A stretch of 64,000 nucleotides of DNA, taken from the NCBI GenBank assembly GCA_028564675.1, contig JAOVVO010000474.1, positions 1 to 64,000 on the forward strand. The letters are read 5' to 3'. This stretch comes from Onchocerca lupi. Lineage: Eukaryota > Nematoda > Chromadorea > Rhabditida > Onchocercidae. The position numbers and the translations under genes were made by a program. This document shows, one piece after another, positions 1 through 13,560 of this stretch (position 1 is its first letter; each line of letters begins with the position of its first letter). The notes beneath the pieces were generated by a model. It had not been told where the DNA came from and did no database searches. It saw only the letters and a list, made by a program, of their open reading frames with translations.

Positions 1-13
1 TTTTTTTTAAACA

Positions 14-46
<33 letters not shown>

Positions 47-2324
47 CATACCTTTTATGGCCATTGCGTTTCCCTATTGAACTCGAACCGCTGGTTGTTA
101 CATTTGATGAATCAGGTGATGGTACAGACGTCGATTTACCACTACCAAAAGAAACACTTTTAGTAGAATAGCTCGAATCAGTATGACATTTAATCAATGT
201 TTTCGCCTGTCGTGTTCTTGTTGGCTTTACTATTACTCGTGTCTAAATAAAAAGTTTTTGAAGATTTCCTGAATTGAAATTACATAGACGTTGTTAGAAA
301 TAATAGTTCGATGAAAACATCAAGCAATGATAATACGATCAAAGAAGTATAATTGACAATACTTTTTAGAATTGGAATAATTTACAGAGGACAACTATGC
401 TGGACGTGCAATATCATTTCATTAAAACTTTTTAGAAATCGTATAACAGTTCACAAATTGATAATTTTATCAATGAAATACTTAAACCTGATCCATTTGC
501 AATACAAAAAGAAAATAATAATATGGACTTTTAAAAAGTTTGCAAATTAAGAAAAGACAATATTTAAAGCTGAAAATTAAAGAAAAGATAAAACATACTT
601 CATCACCACGGAACTGCCATACGAATGAAAATAACCATAAAACACTGTTTGCTGCTTGCCAAAATAAGCGTATCAACAAATTAGAATCTTCCGAATAGTG
701 TAAAACATGACGACAAGACGGTTTGAATTTTGCTGAAGAAGAATTTGGAATTTTCAAGAAAAGAAAAGGAAGGAATAACGCAAAAAAAAAAAAAAAATGG
801 AAAAAAAAAACTAATAGTTCTTCATTTTGTGGAAACTTTTTACATTTTCAATCATAACGTTATAGATTTAAAAAGATTAAATTCATGATTATCAAAATTT
901 TGCGATGCGCTTTGCTGGTTGCAATGATATAGTACACTACATAAATAATAAAATGGCAAATAAAACTTAGTACTACCAAAATATTTCATTATTTTTCAAA
1001 TCAGTATTAATAAAGCTGGTCAATAATTATTGAGAAGTTTTAAACACTAAATTAAAAACTATATAGGAAGAAAGAAACAAAAAAAGATACATAGAGAAGA
1101 GAATTCTCTGTCACGAGTGCGCCGCATATCAGTTGTATTTATATCCAAAAATCGACGCATATGATTAAATTGCTGCTTTATACCGCAGGTAATGGTTCTA
1201 TCAGCTTCCAAATATGCACAAGCAACAATACAAATTAGGCAGAATCTGAAACAAAAAATTATTTTACGATTTTCGAGAAGAGATTTGCAACATATCAAAG
1301 TAACCATATGCAAATCAATAAAATTATCCCAATTACCAAAAAGAGACCAGAACGCTTTCTGATTATAAATTATTAGCATATAACAGACAAACTATCTGAA
1401 GCTAATAATTCATAAAATTGAAAGCCAAATCATTATGTTTAAATTATTGTTTATCTAACAACTTAATTGAGTAGCATTTAACAACAAAAAAATTTCAAAA
1501 TTCATTGCAACCAATTCAATTAGAACTGAGTCCCAAAGGCTGTTGATCAATTTCAATTTCTTTTTTTTTTTTTTTTTTTTGAAAGAAAGCTCACATTAAA
1601 GCAGATATGCAGGAATAATACATAAAACTTTCAAAAGGTGGTCGTGGTAAAGCTGTATGACATTTAGCTAACATATGTCGTGGTACGGATGCGCCCATTG
1701 GGAATAACCAAGATGTACCATTCATATGCATATAAAACTGCAATGCAGCTTCATTCCATGACATTAGAAAATCAGGCGTATACCTTAAATTACTTCTAAT
1801 ATATTCCAATTTTTTAAAATTACTGCATGCTACACAAATAAATTATATGTTCATTTTATGAAAAATCTCAATAAATTTGGAACAAAAAACCGGTCGCTGA
1901 GATTGAAAAAATTATTTGATAAAAAGAAAAGAAAACTAACGCGACATCCAAAATATGCGTCTCATTTGGTTTGAGTTGAAATGGATGGCAATTCAAGATA
2001 CGGAATCCACGGTTTTCACAAGGAACATTATTGATACTCATGTTGACGACAGTAAATACTACTTCACCAGTGTTCATAACGGTAAATGAACGTTTTACAG
2101 TGAGTGTTGTGAAAAGTTTATGTGTCAAACCTGAAATTAAAGACCTCAACGATTGCATAAAGTGCACATCATTCAAAATATCCATTAACAAAACACAGCG
2201 CATAAAAAATTAGAAATAAAAAAAAGGTAGCATTCAAAATCATTTAAACTTCAAAAAACCTCGAAATTTCTGAAAATTGAAACAAAATCCAAACTGAAAA
2301 CGATCAAGTCCATTAAATACTAAA

Positions 2325-2361
<37 letters not shown>

Positions 2362-5300
2362 AAACGTTTTGGGTTGTGACAATCTGAAAGATGATGCGGT
2401 TGTATTTCAAAAGTCAATGGAACGCGAGTTCTTGCAGCACGACCTTCTACCTGCATATCCATGCGTGCTCCGCGACCGTATAATACAACTGGTTCCAGAA
2501 CCGTTAAGTTATTACTGAAAATCGATTATAGAAAAAAGATTGAGTTCAAAAGATTTCCTTAGACTCAGAATGCTTCATTCAAGTCCACTAGCATCTCACC
2601 ATTATATAATTCGAAATGTGATGCTGAACTATTGCAAAATTAGAGATATTGTAAATAACAAAAGAAAAAAGAATCATCCACAATTTCTAAAAGACAAATC
2701 CCATGAAAACGATACCGAATCAGAAGTAGCGACGAACGAAGAACATAATCAGAAGGTAGAAATCCAACACGAACACGTACTTTCATTCCTGGTTGTAACA
2801 ACATCGATAAGGTAAATCTGGAAGAAAAATAATATTCTGAATGAAAATTTTCAATGCAAATTTCAATTTTCCAATAAAGTATGCATTTTTCTTTAACAAT
2901 GATGGAAACGATATTCTAGTATTATCTTCTAACTGGAATAAATAAACACGAACTTTGGAATCGATATTCCAAGAACACTTTCCAGCTCTTCTCTTAATTT
3001 TGGTACCGGACTATCAGGTTTTAAAGTGAATAATTCCGTATCTCGTAACGAAAACATCAACGTTTCATTCATTTCAATTGGCTCTGTAAGTGGTGAATCC
3101 AGCTCACTTCGAAAAAAATCGATCAGCATGTCAGCATCAGGATAAATGACCAGTGGTAGCAACTGCACAGCAACAGGTAACGACGATGGATTTGCTAATG
3201 TTAAATTTACTATCTAAAGTGAGTTAAGGATCATGGGAAATCATAAAAAATAAAAAATAAAAATTGATATTTTTCAACTATGAAACGAACAAATCAAAAT
3301 ACTAATAATAAATGAATAAAAGTAATTAATAACTACTGATTTTCAAAATTATATGGAACTAACAGTGAAATTGCCCACTGCCGTGAGAGGAAAATGAACA
3401 GTCGAACGAGTTAAAAGTTTTGGCCAAACAAGCTTTGAAGTCAACGGCACTTCCAAGTGCTTAACCTGAAATTATGAAAATGTAGCAAGCCAAAAGTAAA
3501 CGTAAAACCAAAATTTCATTGAAAATTTTTTTGAAATTAAAATAAGAACAAAAAAGATTGGATTATTTAACTGCTTTACCTTATCGGTATCAATAATGAT
3601 AGTTTCATTCACGTAATTCTTGCCTTCAGCTTCCAGCGCCAAAAATCTTCGTCGTAATCTGGAAGCGAAATTCGAAATTTTCAAATTTCATTCATCAATA
3701 TTAAAACAATCCAAAAGAGCTGTAAAGAGAAATATTAACTAAAGAAATTAAATTCAAACCTGCTGTATAGATAGTAATCGATTTCAGCTAGATTTTGTGG
3801 TAATTTCATACCATATATAAACCACTGTCCATCGGCCGTGTGCAGCGGCATACCTGAGTGTAGGAAAGACATTTGTTCTAGCAATATATTTTATTATCTT
3901 CGCTCAAAAACATTACTACCAATTTTTTTTACTACTTCATTCATCCCAGCCGGGCATTACTTCACAATATTAGTCTATTCGATAGATCAGTACATCTTCT
4001 CTGCAGTTTAATTGTCAGATTGAAATAAAATTCATTCATAAAACATGAAAATTTTGCATGATTTCAATGAAATTAGAAAAAGTAAGCATACCAACATAAC
4101 AGTCGTCTGTACAATTGACATTTGGTATAACATGCACACGGCCGAGGTCAGAAAGTGCTTTAGCTTTGATTATGGGAGTGTTTTTTGGATTTGCCGTCTC
4201 AAGAAACACTTTTCGATCACCGAATAATGATGAAATGCGCAAAACATGCATTTCTTCCTTAAAGGTACTAAATACCTGAAATATTTATTATGAATCTAGG
4301 GAACTAATTTTTTTAGAATTCCATATTTTATGAAAAAGGAGAAAAAAACACGCTTCCGAATACTTGAGATTTTGAATGAAAAATTACTCTAAATTCAAAA
4401 ATATTTTTCATACTATTTAAATAAAGAGAATTTTTGAATAAATTCGATTTTAATCTAACAGGAAACTGGAAATGATGCAAATAACGGAACTAATATGTTA
4501 CAAATACCTTCAATGTATGTGAGCTAATACGTCCCGGAAATGCATCAGAAAAAATGAGCTCTTCGGGTATTATTATTACTGTGCCTTGACCAACTGTATA
4601 AGTTACAGGGAATGAACTGTAAAAGATGACAAAAATGTAAAATTTAATACAATTAAATTTTGACATAATTCAGTGCAGTTCTGAATTCCAATCATAATTA
4701 GAAAAGACATAAAAGATAAAGAATAGTTACATTCTATTCGCACCCAAATGTTTCTCTTAAATCATCACAAAAAAAAAGAAAAAAAAAACGAACAAACAAA
4801 ATATTAGAATTCTTTTGTTTCATAAAAAGAAAAACTTACGAATACTGAAAATCAGTTTCGATAACGAATTTATCAAACAAAACTGTACGATCACTTGGAG
4901 CTCGCAAAGTATACCTGAATACCGCAAAACTGGAGCCAAGCAATAGAAAATCCTCACCCTTAAAATTAAAAAAAATGCCCCAACATTAATTCAAAAAGAA
5001 ACTGAAATTAAATTGAGAATTTGTGATTTATCTATAAATTTAACGTTTTCGTTAATTCTTTTCTCTTAAATGCCAAATTTCACGCGCATACAATAGGCTC
5101 TCTAAAATAAGTACTGCAAATGATGAGCGAAATGGAATTTAACAGCTCATGCTTTGTCGCTTTTTATTAAAGCGCTATTGACATCATAATAGAGGTTAAT
5201 ATTAAATAAAAAAGAAACCTCTGAAATATACAAACCTCTCGATAAGCTTTTAATAATTCCAATTTTTTAGAATTTGTTAAATTTAAAGCCAGATTGTGTC

Positions 5301-8300
5301 CAACTTGTACATTTAATAATGATAAAGTCGTTATTGATGGCAATGCTCTTCTTAAATTCTTCACAGCAATGGTAACGGGATTCTCATTAATTATGGAAAA
5401 CTGCAATACGGCGATTTCAAATATAAAAAGTTCTCTTGTAGATTTCTAGTAATGTGATGCCTTTCTCCCTCTTTGTTCTTCATTTAAACTTCTCACTGTA
5501 GAAAAAAAAAAAACTACCCATTGCAAAATTTTTCCTTCTTGATTGCTAATTGAACAAAAAACCATTACTTTCTAAATGATCAAAACAGTCACCTGAATCG
5601 AGCGACTATCACCGGCATCAATCAAACCAAAATTGAATTGATCCTGATGCAATGAATGCAAAACTATCTAAATTAAACAAATAATATTACAAGAATAATA
5701 AAAACGAAATCTTGATTTTAATATAATGTTAACAAAAGGAAGTTATTTTAGAATGTCATAGCTGACTTATATTCATTTTTAAATAGCTTTTCTCTTATGT
5801 CTTTCCGTCATAACAATTAATATTTCCACTGCTTTCTAACAAATAAAATATATCAAAATAGAAAACGAAATTTACTGTATTAAATATACTTCGATAAACA
5901 CCAAACGAATGAAATATAAGAATTTCAATAATTCTAAATATTCACTCACAATGTTTTAATTAATCAATTATTTCAGTTTTAATTATTATTTCATGAATTC
6001 AGAAAAAAACTCAGAAAATCTCACCTTTAATTTTCCATTGAATATAACAAGTGGTATTTGAAATGTCGTGACATTAGTATGGACATTGAAAAATGACGCA
6101 AATCCATCTCTTTCCTTTCTCACATATTGCAAATAAACGGCAGACTTCGTCTCACCGGCAGCTAACGTTACCACATTTGAAATCAACTTTGCCTGAAAAA
6201 TACAACATTTTTGAAAAAATTTTTTTGAAAAAGATTTTCATAGAAAAAAAGAAATGGAATTTCGAAATTCGATTAAGAATTAAAGAATGTTAAATGATAA
6301 ATTTTCAGAAACATAAAAGATTTCATTTGATATCACATAAGTCACTTTGATGGCAATTCTCCTGATTGCAATACAATCATATTGGCAATAGCTTAATAAA
6401 TTTCTTGAATAGCACTAACAATGCTAATCGCTAAACCATATAGCATTTGTCCAATTTCCAAAAAATTAAATGATTACTTTAAAAAATCTTTGTGCTTCTG
6501 CATCTAAAGTTACTTTCCATACAGCAACTCCAAATGGTAAATTGTTAGTTAATGAAATGCTTCGTGAGATGGGAGGCTTCAGAAGACTATGAAATGCTGT
6601 TTCTTCCACTATCGGTCTTATTGAACTGAAATCAGAACATATAACAGTAACTAGTGCATTAATTAATTAAAACAAAATTTGAGAAATCTTCAAAATGGAT
6701 TAGAAAATTTTCACGACATCGATGAATTTACCCGTAGTAAACCTGTGCTGTATATGGTATGGTAATGTTGTAGATACCACCACGACTTTCAACAACAATT
6801 CTTCCCTTATAACGAACCAATTTTGGTTCCTCCTTCTTAACACGCAATAATTTTGTATCGAATATGATTTTTGCTATTGCTTTTGGTGCACCTATAAACA
6901 GTGAAATTTTAAACCCTTCTTAATCTCGAATAGATACCATTTTTATTAAATTTATTGAGCAACAAGCGTATAAAAATGATTCATATTAAAAGTGTAACTT
7001 GATGACTAATGCTGATACTTTTTACCAAAAAATTCTAACATGCTTAGAACGTTACATCACTATTACGTAACAATAAAAGTTAGAAGAATTTCGATGATCT
7101 AGATGAAGCTGAAAAAAACAAACCAGGTTGCTGTCTGGCTCCACATTTCACAGAAATTGGTGGCTTCGAAGCGAATTCCATATAAATACCATTGGGCTTT
7201 TCATTGCCTTCCAAATAAAGACTCTTAAAGAGAAAATCTGAGTCCGAAACAAAATGCCATCTTTAGGAATATTTATGCGACAAACCCTGACTGCTTTCTG
7301 ACTGAGAAGCCAATTTGAATAACTAAAAAGGGTAGTTCCTCACTTACTTTTTGTTTAAGCAACAGCTTACAAATTAAGCATGAGCATAAAAAGATATGAA
7401 ATATGGTAAAAATGGTAATGAAAAAGCCTTGCAGAGTTCTTTGCAGAATTAGAGATGGTTACTTGAGATAAAATTTTGCTCGGTTATTCTCAAAGATGCT
7501 TCAGTCGGTACAAGCAGGGAAGCAATTATAGAAATCCCAAACTGAAATTAACCAAATTATCCAGGCTATTCCTAACTAATGGTAATCAGAATCAGTCGAA
7601 AACAGTAAATGATACATTTCGTATTACCTCAATTTCGATGCCTTTTTCTAGTGTAGAAACAATTTCCAGCATTAATTCAGAAGATTTATCACCAGATCGA
7701 ATTAAACCAAAATCCAACAAATCTACCGTAGCATATAATCCACGTTTTCTTGTAATTTCTACCTGAAAAAGGCTTTACTGTCTTTTCAGTTCAGTCTTTT
7801 TAAAATATGCGCAATCTTCTTCTACATCATATTATTTTGTGCTAAATAATGTCATGCTCAGAAATTAGCATACACTAATAATTTTGTATAAAATATCCGA
7901 ATTTTTTCAGAGCCTACAATTTATTCGAAATAATTTACCTCTACAGGAACAATAAGTGCATCTTCGACATGTTCCACGTCGAGATTCGTTTGTAGTAAAT
8001 CCTTTGAAGACCGCTTGTCATTTATTTTACGTCTCTTTCGATTAGTTTTGATTTTTATATATGCACTGGAATTCCGTTCCCGGGCTCCAAATAATTTCGC
8101 ATTCATTACGGTTTTTGTTTCATATGGAGCAATATTCTAGAAAAATACTTTATCCAAAACAAACTCACAACCAAGGACTTTAGAATATCACCATATCTGA
8201 GAAAAAGATCATATAAAGAATAATGATCTATATCAAATATTTTTGTACATCAGATTAATTTCAAGAAATTCAGAATTCTAATTCATACCAATAATTGAAG

Positions 8301-10633
8301 AAAGACATAGATCAACTATCAAAGCGAAAAAATAATTTAGTGCTGCAATGTCATGGATAATCTTTCGGAATCTCCGCAAACAAAATTTAGAAAATCAATA
8401 ATCTAGAAATGCACAAACTTCTTATTTGAACGAAAAACTCATCAGATCTCTAATTTTCCTTTTAAAAATTGATTAAATGTCAGAAAGAATTAGATTTTCG
8501 AATCAAATTTGAATTGAAATTTAATATGACAGTGCAAAAATATGCTATGGTTCATTTTTTAACCTCATAATAAAAGGGTGTACAACAAATTGAATTTATG
8601 ATTCTCAATTTTAACTAAACTCAACTTGTCAACAAAACTAAATTGTTTTCATCCGCTATCATCATGAGTTTTACTTTATACTTATTAAATTGTTACTCTA
8701 TATGTTGAATTATATAACGTATAATAACGAAGAAAAGCCATACCCACAATGAAATTGGATGTGGAGTTTCAGGAACAACGTCTGGTAATTCCAAATGCAA
8801 ATCACCATCACTGGAATATATTTCTGTAACGCGTAACGTTGTTGGATGCGGATTGTGTATTTGAATTGGAGATACCAATGTTCCATTAACCGGTATTTTC
8901 GCACCAACTAATGGACGTATTCGATAAGCACTTTCCTTGCCTTTACCTTTAACCTATAATGGAAGAAAATTTTAGAATTTTTAATTTGATAACTAGATGA
9001 TGCCTCATCAGTTCATGAACAAACGAAAAAAAAAAGGCTCTCTTTATCTCCAAATTTTTTCAGAATAAAGGAGTTAGATAAATAGGATAGTTCTGAAATC
9101 AAACTAGACAAAGTCAAAGTATATCAGAAGCAAGGTTTTTCAAAAGTTTACATTTACGGCATACTTGTTAGCAATAATTGTACTATTTTAGAACAATTAT
9201 ACGAAGAAAAATATATACTGAATAAGTGAATGATCCCAAAGATGAATGCACAATAAGAATATTTTCGATCAAGCCTTCTTGTCGGGGAAGAAACACTACA
9301 TTGAAGGTAGTTGACTCGCCGGGATTCACAATCTGGAATAGATAAATTCCAAAAGCATTCTGATAAAATCGAAAATCAAGAATTTCTTAAAACTAATAGT
9401 TAATAATAACAAGTATTTAGATAAAAACTCTAAAATATGACTATTTAAATAATGATGTTTCTACACTTTTAACTATTTTTTCTGTATCCAATCTACAATC
9501 TTATCTACTTTGAGGTAAAAATTATTTCTATCTAATAACTTTATTGTTTTTTTTTCTTTCAAGTAAAGAATAACAATCGTAGAATCTACCTTATGTTCAG
9601 GAAATGAGCAATGGAAATGAACGGTGGAGCCAGAAATTGCATCGAAACGAACTGTTGAAGCTGTTGGATTATATACTCGAACTTCTTGCTGTTTTGCCAT
9701 ATCCATTGACCTAAATTTTGGAAATCTGAAATTTGTTGAACAACGTTCTTAGTTTAAGGCAATTTAAAAAAATTTGACATTATTTTCAAAACTTCAAAAT
9801 GATTGTCTCATCCATTTTAACTGAGCTTAAAAACAACTAAATAAAAAACCTAATTTGCGATTTTCTTTTTTCACTTCCTTCACCAACTGAAAGGAATGAA
9901 CTGAAGTTGAGTAACCAAAAGGGATCACAGAAGTGGTAATATTTCATCTAATCATTTTTTGTCATTTTATCAGTAAGTTCGACTTAAAGCAAAACTTACT
10001 GTTCATCAAATTGCAATTCACTAGGAATGAACTGCAACTGATTGTTAAGCACTGGTGCATTCTGATCGCTACTGAAAAATGTCATCAATAAATAATCGTA
10101 AAGATATGGAAAGTGATTAAATGAAGTTTTAAAATTGAAAAAATCATATGATTAACAAAAGGCTACATTAAAAAAATTTCGAAAATTCTGAACTTATAAT
10201 TTAAATCAAAATGAAAGGCGAATTCAGAAAACCATATTTTATGAATCCAATTTTCAGGATAAAAATTATCTGTTTTGCTTTGTTTTTAATACTATCCATT
10301 TCATCATATTTTACAATTGTGTGCATTGAAAATTTAAACTTTCATTCAATTTATTCTAACAGAAAAAAAAAGAAACAAAATATGCAATAAAAAGAGGAGA
10401 AAATACTTTTTTAAAGATGCACCACTGATCAATGAATCTTGATATTCAATATCCGAGAAATAATGTAGTTCGTTTCCTGTTTGCACAAATGCGGTAGCCA
10501 TAAAAGGTAGTTCAATATTAAGATCGAAGGTTGCTTCAGCTGTAGCCCAACAATGGCGTATGGTGCAATCAAGCTGTAGCACCAATGTCAACAATAAACT
10601 TTTTCCGATAATCATGCTACCGCTGCCAATCAT
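1..10633 (-). CDS. tmem-131: TMEM131 orthologue (ER collagen-secretion factor), 3' end beyond the window
   Basis: About 27 exons, roughly 1,350 residues in the window. In TMEM131 family proteins the N-terminal PapD-like lumenal domain binds procollagen and the cytosolic tail recruits TRAPP for ER export; by inference this one serves cuticle and basement-membrane collagens. Clear exons: 10407-10633 (hydrophobic signal sequence), 10000-10071, 9590-9710, 9219-9332, 8744-8953 (motif NPHPTTLRVTEIYSSDGDLH), 7939-8136, 7628-7762. Further exons lie near 7130-7225, 6735-6892, 6482-6626, 6024-6195, 5592-5672, 5236-5402, 4850-4959, 4508-4619, 4096-4276, 3757-3863, 3581-3661, 3362-3466, 2930-3216, 2700-2819, 2380-2513, 1945-2213, 1590-1806, 1070-1255, 597-745 and 51-241. 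The membrane segment (CLICIVACAYLEA) is in the 1070-1255 exon, after the MLAKCHTALPRP motif typical of the family; a Ser/Thr-rich cytosolic tail follows. The start follows an acceptor at 10647-10648. Internal exon borders past 7628 are approximate. Confidence 0.9.
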
Positions 10634-10648
10634 TATACATTCTAATCT
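10634..10648 (-). promoter_or_regulatory. Trans-splice-type acceptor and overlapping upstream ATG of TMEM131
   Basis: On the minus strand a run of T and CAG (AG at 10647-10648) is followed 12 bases later by the TMEM131 start codon (10633-10631). An out-of-frame ATG at 10640-10638 lies only 7 bases before it and opens a 7-codon reading frame that ends inside the gene. The acceptor fits spliced-leader addition, but no leader sequence is visible in genomic DNA, so this is inference. Confidence 0.5.
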
Positions 10649-10920
10649 GAAAAAAAGGAACAAGAAAATAAATAATTATCTTACTTACTCCATATATTTT
10701 GCAATTTTTCAAATGTTTAAATATAACTCTAAAATACTGCTTAAAAAATAATCACAACAGAACAGTAATCATAATGAGAATTGAAATACTACAACTGAAA
10801 AATTTGATGGAAAAAACAAATCTAACAATTTTCAAATAACAGTAATACGATTCGATATTCACTCTTATTTTATCTGAATTATGATTACTGGTATACTACT
10901 AAATTTTTGTTGTTACCATT

Positions 10921-11053
10921 TCGAACACTTTAATTACAATAATTACAATCGTCATAGTACTTTATTAGAAAATAAAGTACTATGACGATTGTAATTATTT
11001 ATTTTCTAATAAAGTACTATGACGATTGTAATTATTGCAATTAAAGTGTTCGA
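10921..11053. repeat. Near-perfect palindrome with 54-bp arms and a third nested copy
   Basis: Left arm 10921-10974 and right arm 11000-11053 are reverse complements with one mismatch in 54 positions. The outer ends read TCGAACAC and GTGTTCGA. The 25-base spacer (10975-10999) is a direct copy of part of the right arm, so a core containing AAGTACTATGACGATTG occurs twice forward and once reversed. Complementarity stops sharply at the arm ends. It could be a miniature inverted-repeat element or a fold-back product; no clear target duplication is seen. Confidence 0.9.
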
Positions 11054-12219
11054 AAATAATAGAAATCAAAACGCTTGCAATATATACTGATCATTTTAAA
11101 ATTATCATCCAGTATTATAAAACTAATTAATTTACGATATCAATGAAGTATGATGATAAAAAATATATATATTAGCATTTACTTATATGTTACTTGAAGA
11201 AGTGATCAGATTTTTAACAATAAAAAGCAATTAACCTTATATAACATATACAGTTGACAGTTCACAATATTTCAAGTTATAAATGTTATTTATTTTTTTA
11301 AATTCAAACGATAATCCTTGATATGACAAGATATCCTTGATATAACTGATACGACAGTTATTCTATGATTAGGGATAATACCATAATAACAATATTTAAG
11401 CTATCATTAAAATACAACTTACTGATGATGACTGATAGCAAAGATTTACTGATAATAACTGACAGTTTATGATTAATAATAATGAATGATATTCTAAATA
11501 TACTAACACTAGAAAAAGAAAAAAAAAATGAATATATTTTTGCCTTTAAGTTTATTTCATCATAGATATTCAAGAAAAATAATGTCAGCTACGAATACAA
11601 ATTATACATAAATTTGCATAAACAGAAATCATTAATAAATGAAAACTATAAATATGAGAAAATGAATTGAATAAATGAAATGATTAAAAAAAAAAAAAAA
11701 AAAAACAAACATACGAAAGGTTAACATTTGTTTCTATTTCAATTATATCTTCGGTTTCAAACTGATAAAAGTTTATGATTAATAAAGCATTTATGATGTA
11801 ATTATCACAGATGATAATAATTATCATAGATGCATCATTAATTATAAATTCAAGGCAATGGCAAAAATAAAGAAAGAGAGAATTTGAAGAAAAATATTCA
11901 TATACTAATTGTGATTTGCTTTATTCCGATTTTAACATATTATACAGACGAAAATCGCATTTAATTGGGATTATATTAAGAATAGACAATTAAATAAATA
12001 GAAAGTATTTTTTTCTTTCATAACAAATAAATAAACTTTCCATCAGTAACTTTATATATAAGTAATTATATTATATATAAAATATATATATTAAATGTCT
12101 TTTAAACAGGAAATATTAATTCGCCAACTAAATGAATTGAAAAATCGAATATAAAAAGAAAGACTGAATTTACAAAAAAATAAATTGAAATTTAAGAAAT
12201 GGTTTTTTTGTGGAAATGT

Positions 12220-12300
12220 GAGTGTTATATACATATATATGTATGCCTGTGTTATATATGTATGTGTATGTGTATGTGTGTTTGTATTTATACATGTGAA
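12220..12300. repeat. TG/TA-rich microsatellite
   Basis: Alternating purine-pyrimidine DNA built from TATATG, TGTATG and TGTGTG steps, over about 80 bases. A similar AC/TA-rich stretch occurs at 16,830-16,910. Simple repeat, no coding potential. Confidence 0.75.
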
Positions 12301-13229
12301 TAGATACTGCTGAAAGCAATAAAATCTATGCTGAAATTCTAAAAAAATAAGGAAATTGATCTTCATAGGGAAGATAGTTACGATAGGAAACTTGCTTTAT
12401 CATTAAATCGCTACGATACGATTCCTTGGATGGAATATTATGACAGAAATTCTGTGCAACAATTATAATATGGCTTCCACTGAAATATTATATTATGATA
12501 TGGTTTTTGATTGAACTATTATAAAATATTTTCTAATTAGAAGTGTCGAAATTGTTAGAAGCAAATAACTTTACAAATTAACAAGTAAGCTGAGGTAATT
12601 CGAAAAGTTAGGATTACAGTATTCTCGTTGAGTGATTTCTACCAATCACACTTCAATAACAACACACACGCAACTTAAAAAATACTGAGAATGACATAAG
12701 CAAATATATGAATAGTCAGTCAAATTCTCACTATTACTTATATGATATCCATAACAATTCCTCCTCAATATCATCACGTAACCTACGTGACGTAATTTCT
12801 GTCGCTCAAAATTACGCAGCCCTTCATGTGAAATAACTTTTCTCAAGCAAATTTTAAAGACGAATTATGATTTGTATCGTACAGCAATAATTTCAAGTAG
12901 TGATGGAGCAATAACATTGCAGTTATTCATTAATTTTTAATTTATGTCTTTAATAAAGATTTATTCTTTCAATTTCAATTCCAGACTAAAAGAAACGGTA
13001 CTGTTTTCATTATTCTATAGATTTGAAATATTTATCTCGTTTCCAATCCTTTTTTTTTTTTTCAAAATCATATAAAAATTTCCAGGAATAAAGTCTCCAG
13101 AAATCAATAAATGTATGATACACAAATGATTTCTCTAAAATATTATAGAGAAGAGAAAAGAAGAGAAATAAATAAAATTTTATTTGTGATGTTAACTAAT
13201 AGCTATGTCATTAAATATCATTTGCTCAT

Positions 13230-13560
13230 TATATTTTAATATACTTCTGCGTCATTGTCAAAAAATGATTTCATTTGACTTCAAAAAAAAGACGGAAAAA
13301 AAATACTTATTTCTGCGTCATTAGCAAAAAGAATGAAAAAAAAAAAAGATTTAATTTAATTTGAAAAATAAGGGATATATAGCGTAACGGAACAATTACT
13401 ATCAATTAAACATTCTAAATCAACAAGTATTAAGTATTATCATCGTCAAAAAATGATTTTTTTTAGACCGGAAAAAAGACGGAATAATATAAAAAACACG
13501 TACTAAGTTTTTCACGTAACGGAACAATTATTATCAGCTTAATATATATCTATTAGTCAA
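13230..13560. repeat. Two imperfect direct copies of a roughly 150-190 bp unit
   Basis: The blocks GTCAAAAAATGATT, AAAAGACGGAA and GTAACGGAACAATTA occur in the same order twice, at about 13,257-13,405 and 13,445-13,535, with a further partial block CTTATTTCTGCGTCATTAGC at about 13,307. The unit matches no gene or known element that I recognise. Confidence 0.6.

Noticed and set aside
10921..11053. CRISPR-like array because of repeated units around 11,000
   Set aside because: There are only two direct copies and one inverted copy, arranged as a palindrome, with no spacers of even length.
12646..12846. 66-codon minus-strand frame containing GLRNFERQKLRHVGYVMILR
   Set aside because: No splice signals on either side and no recognisable family; isolated in a gene-poor stretch.
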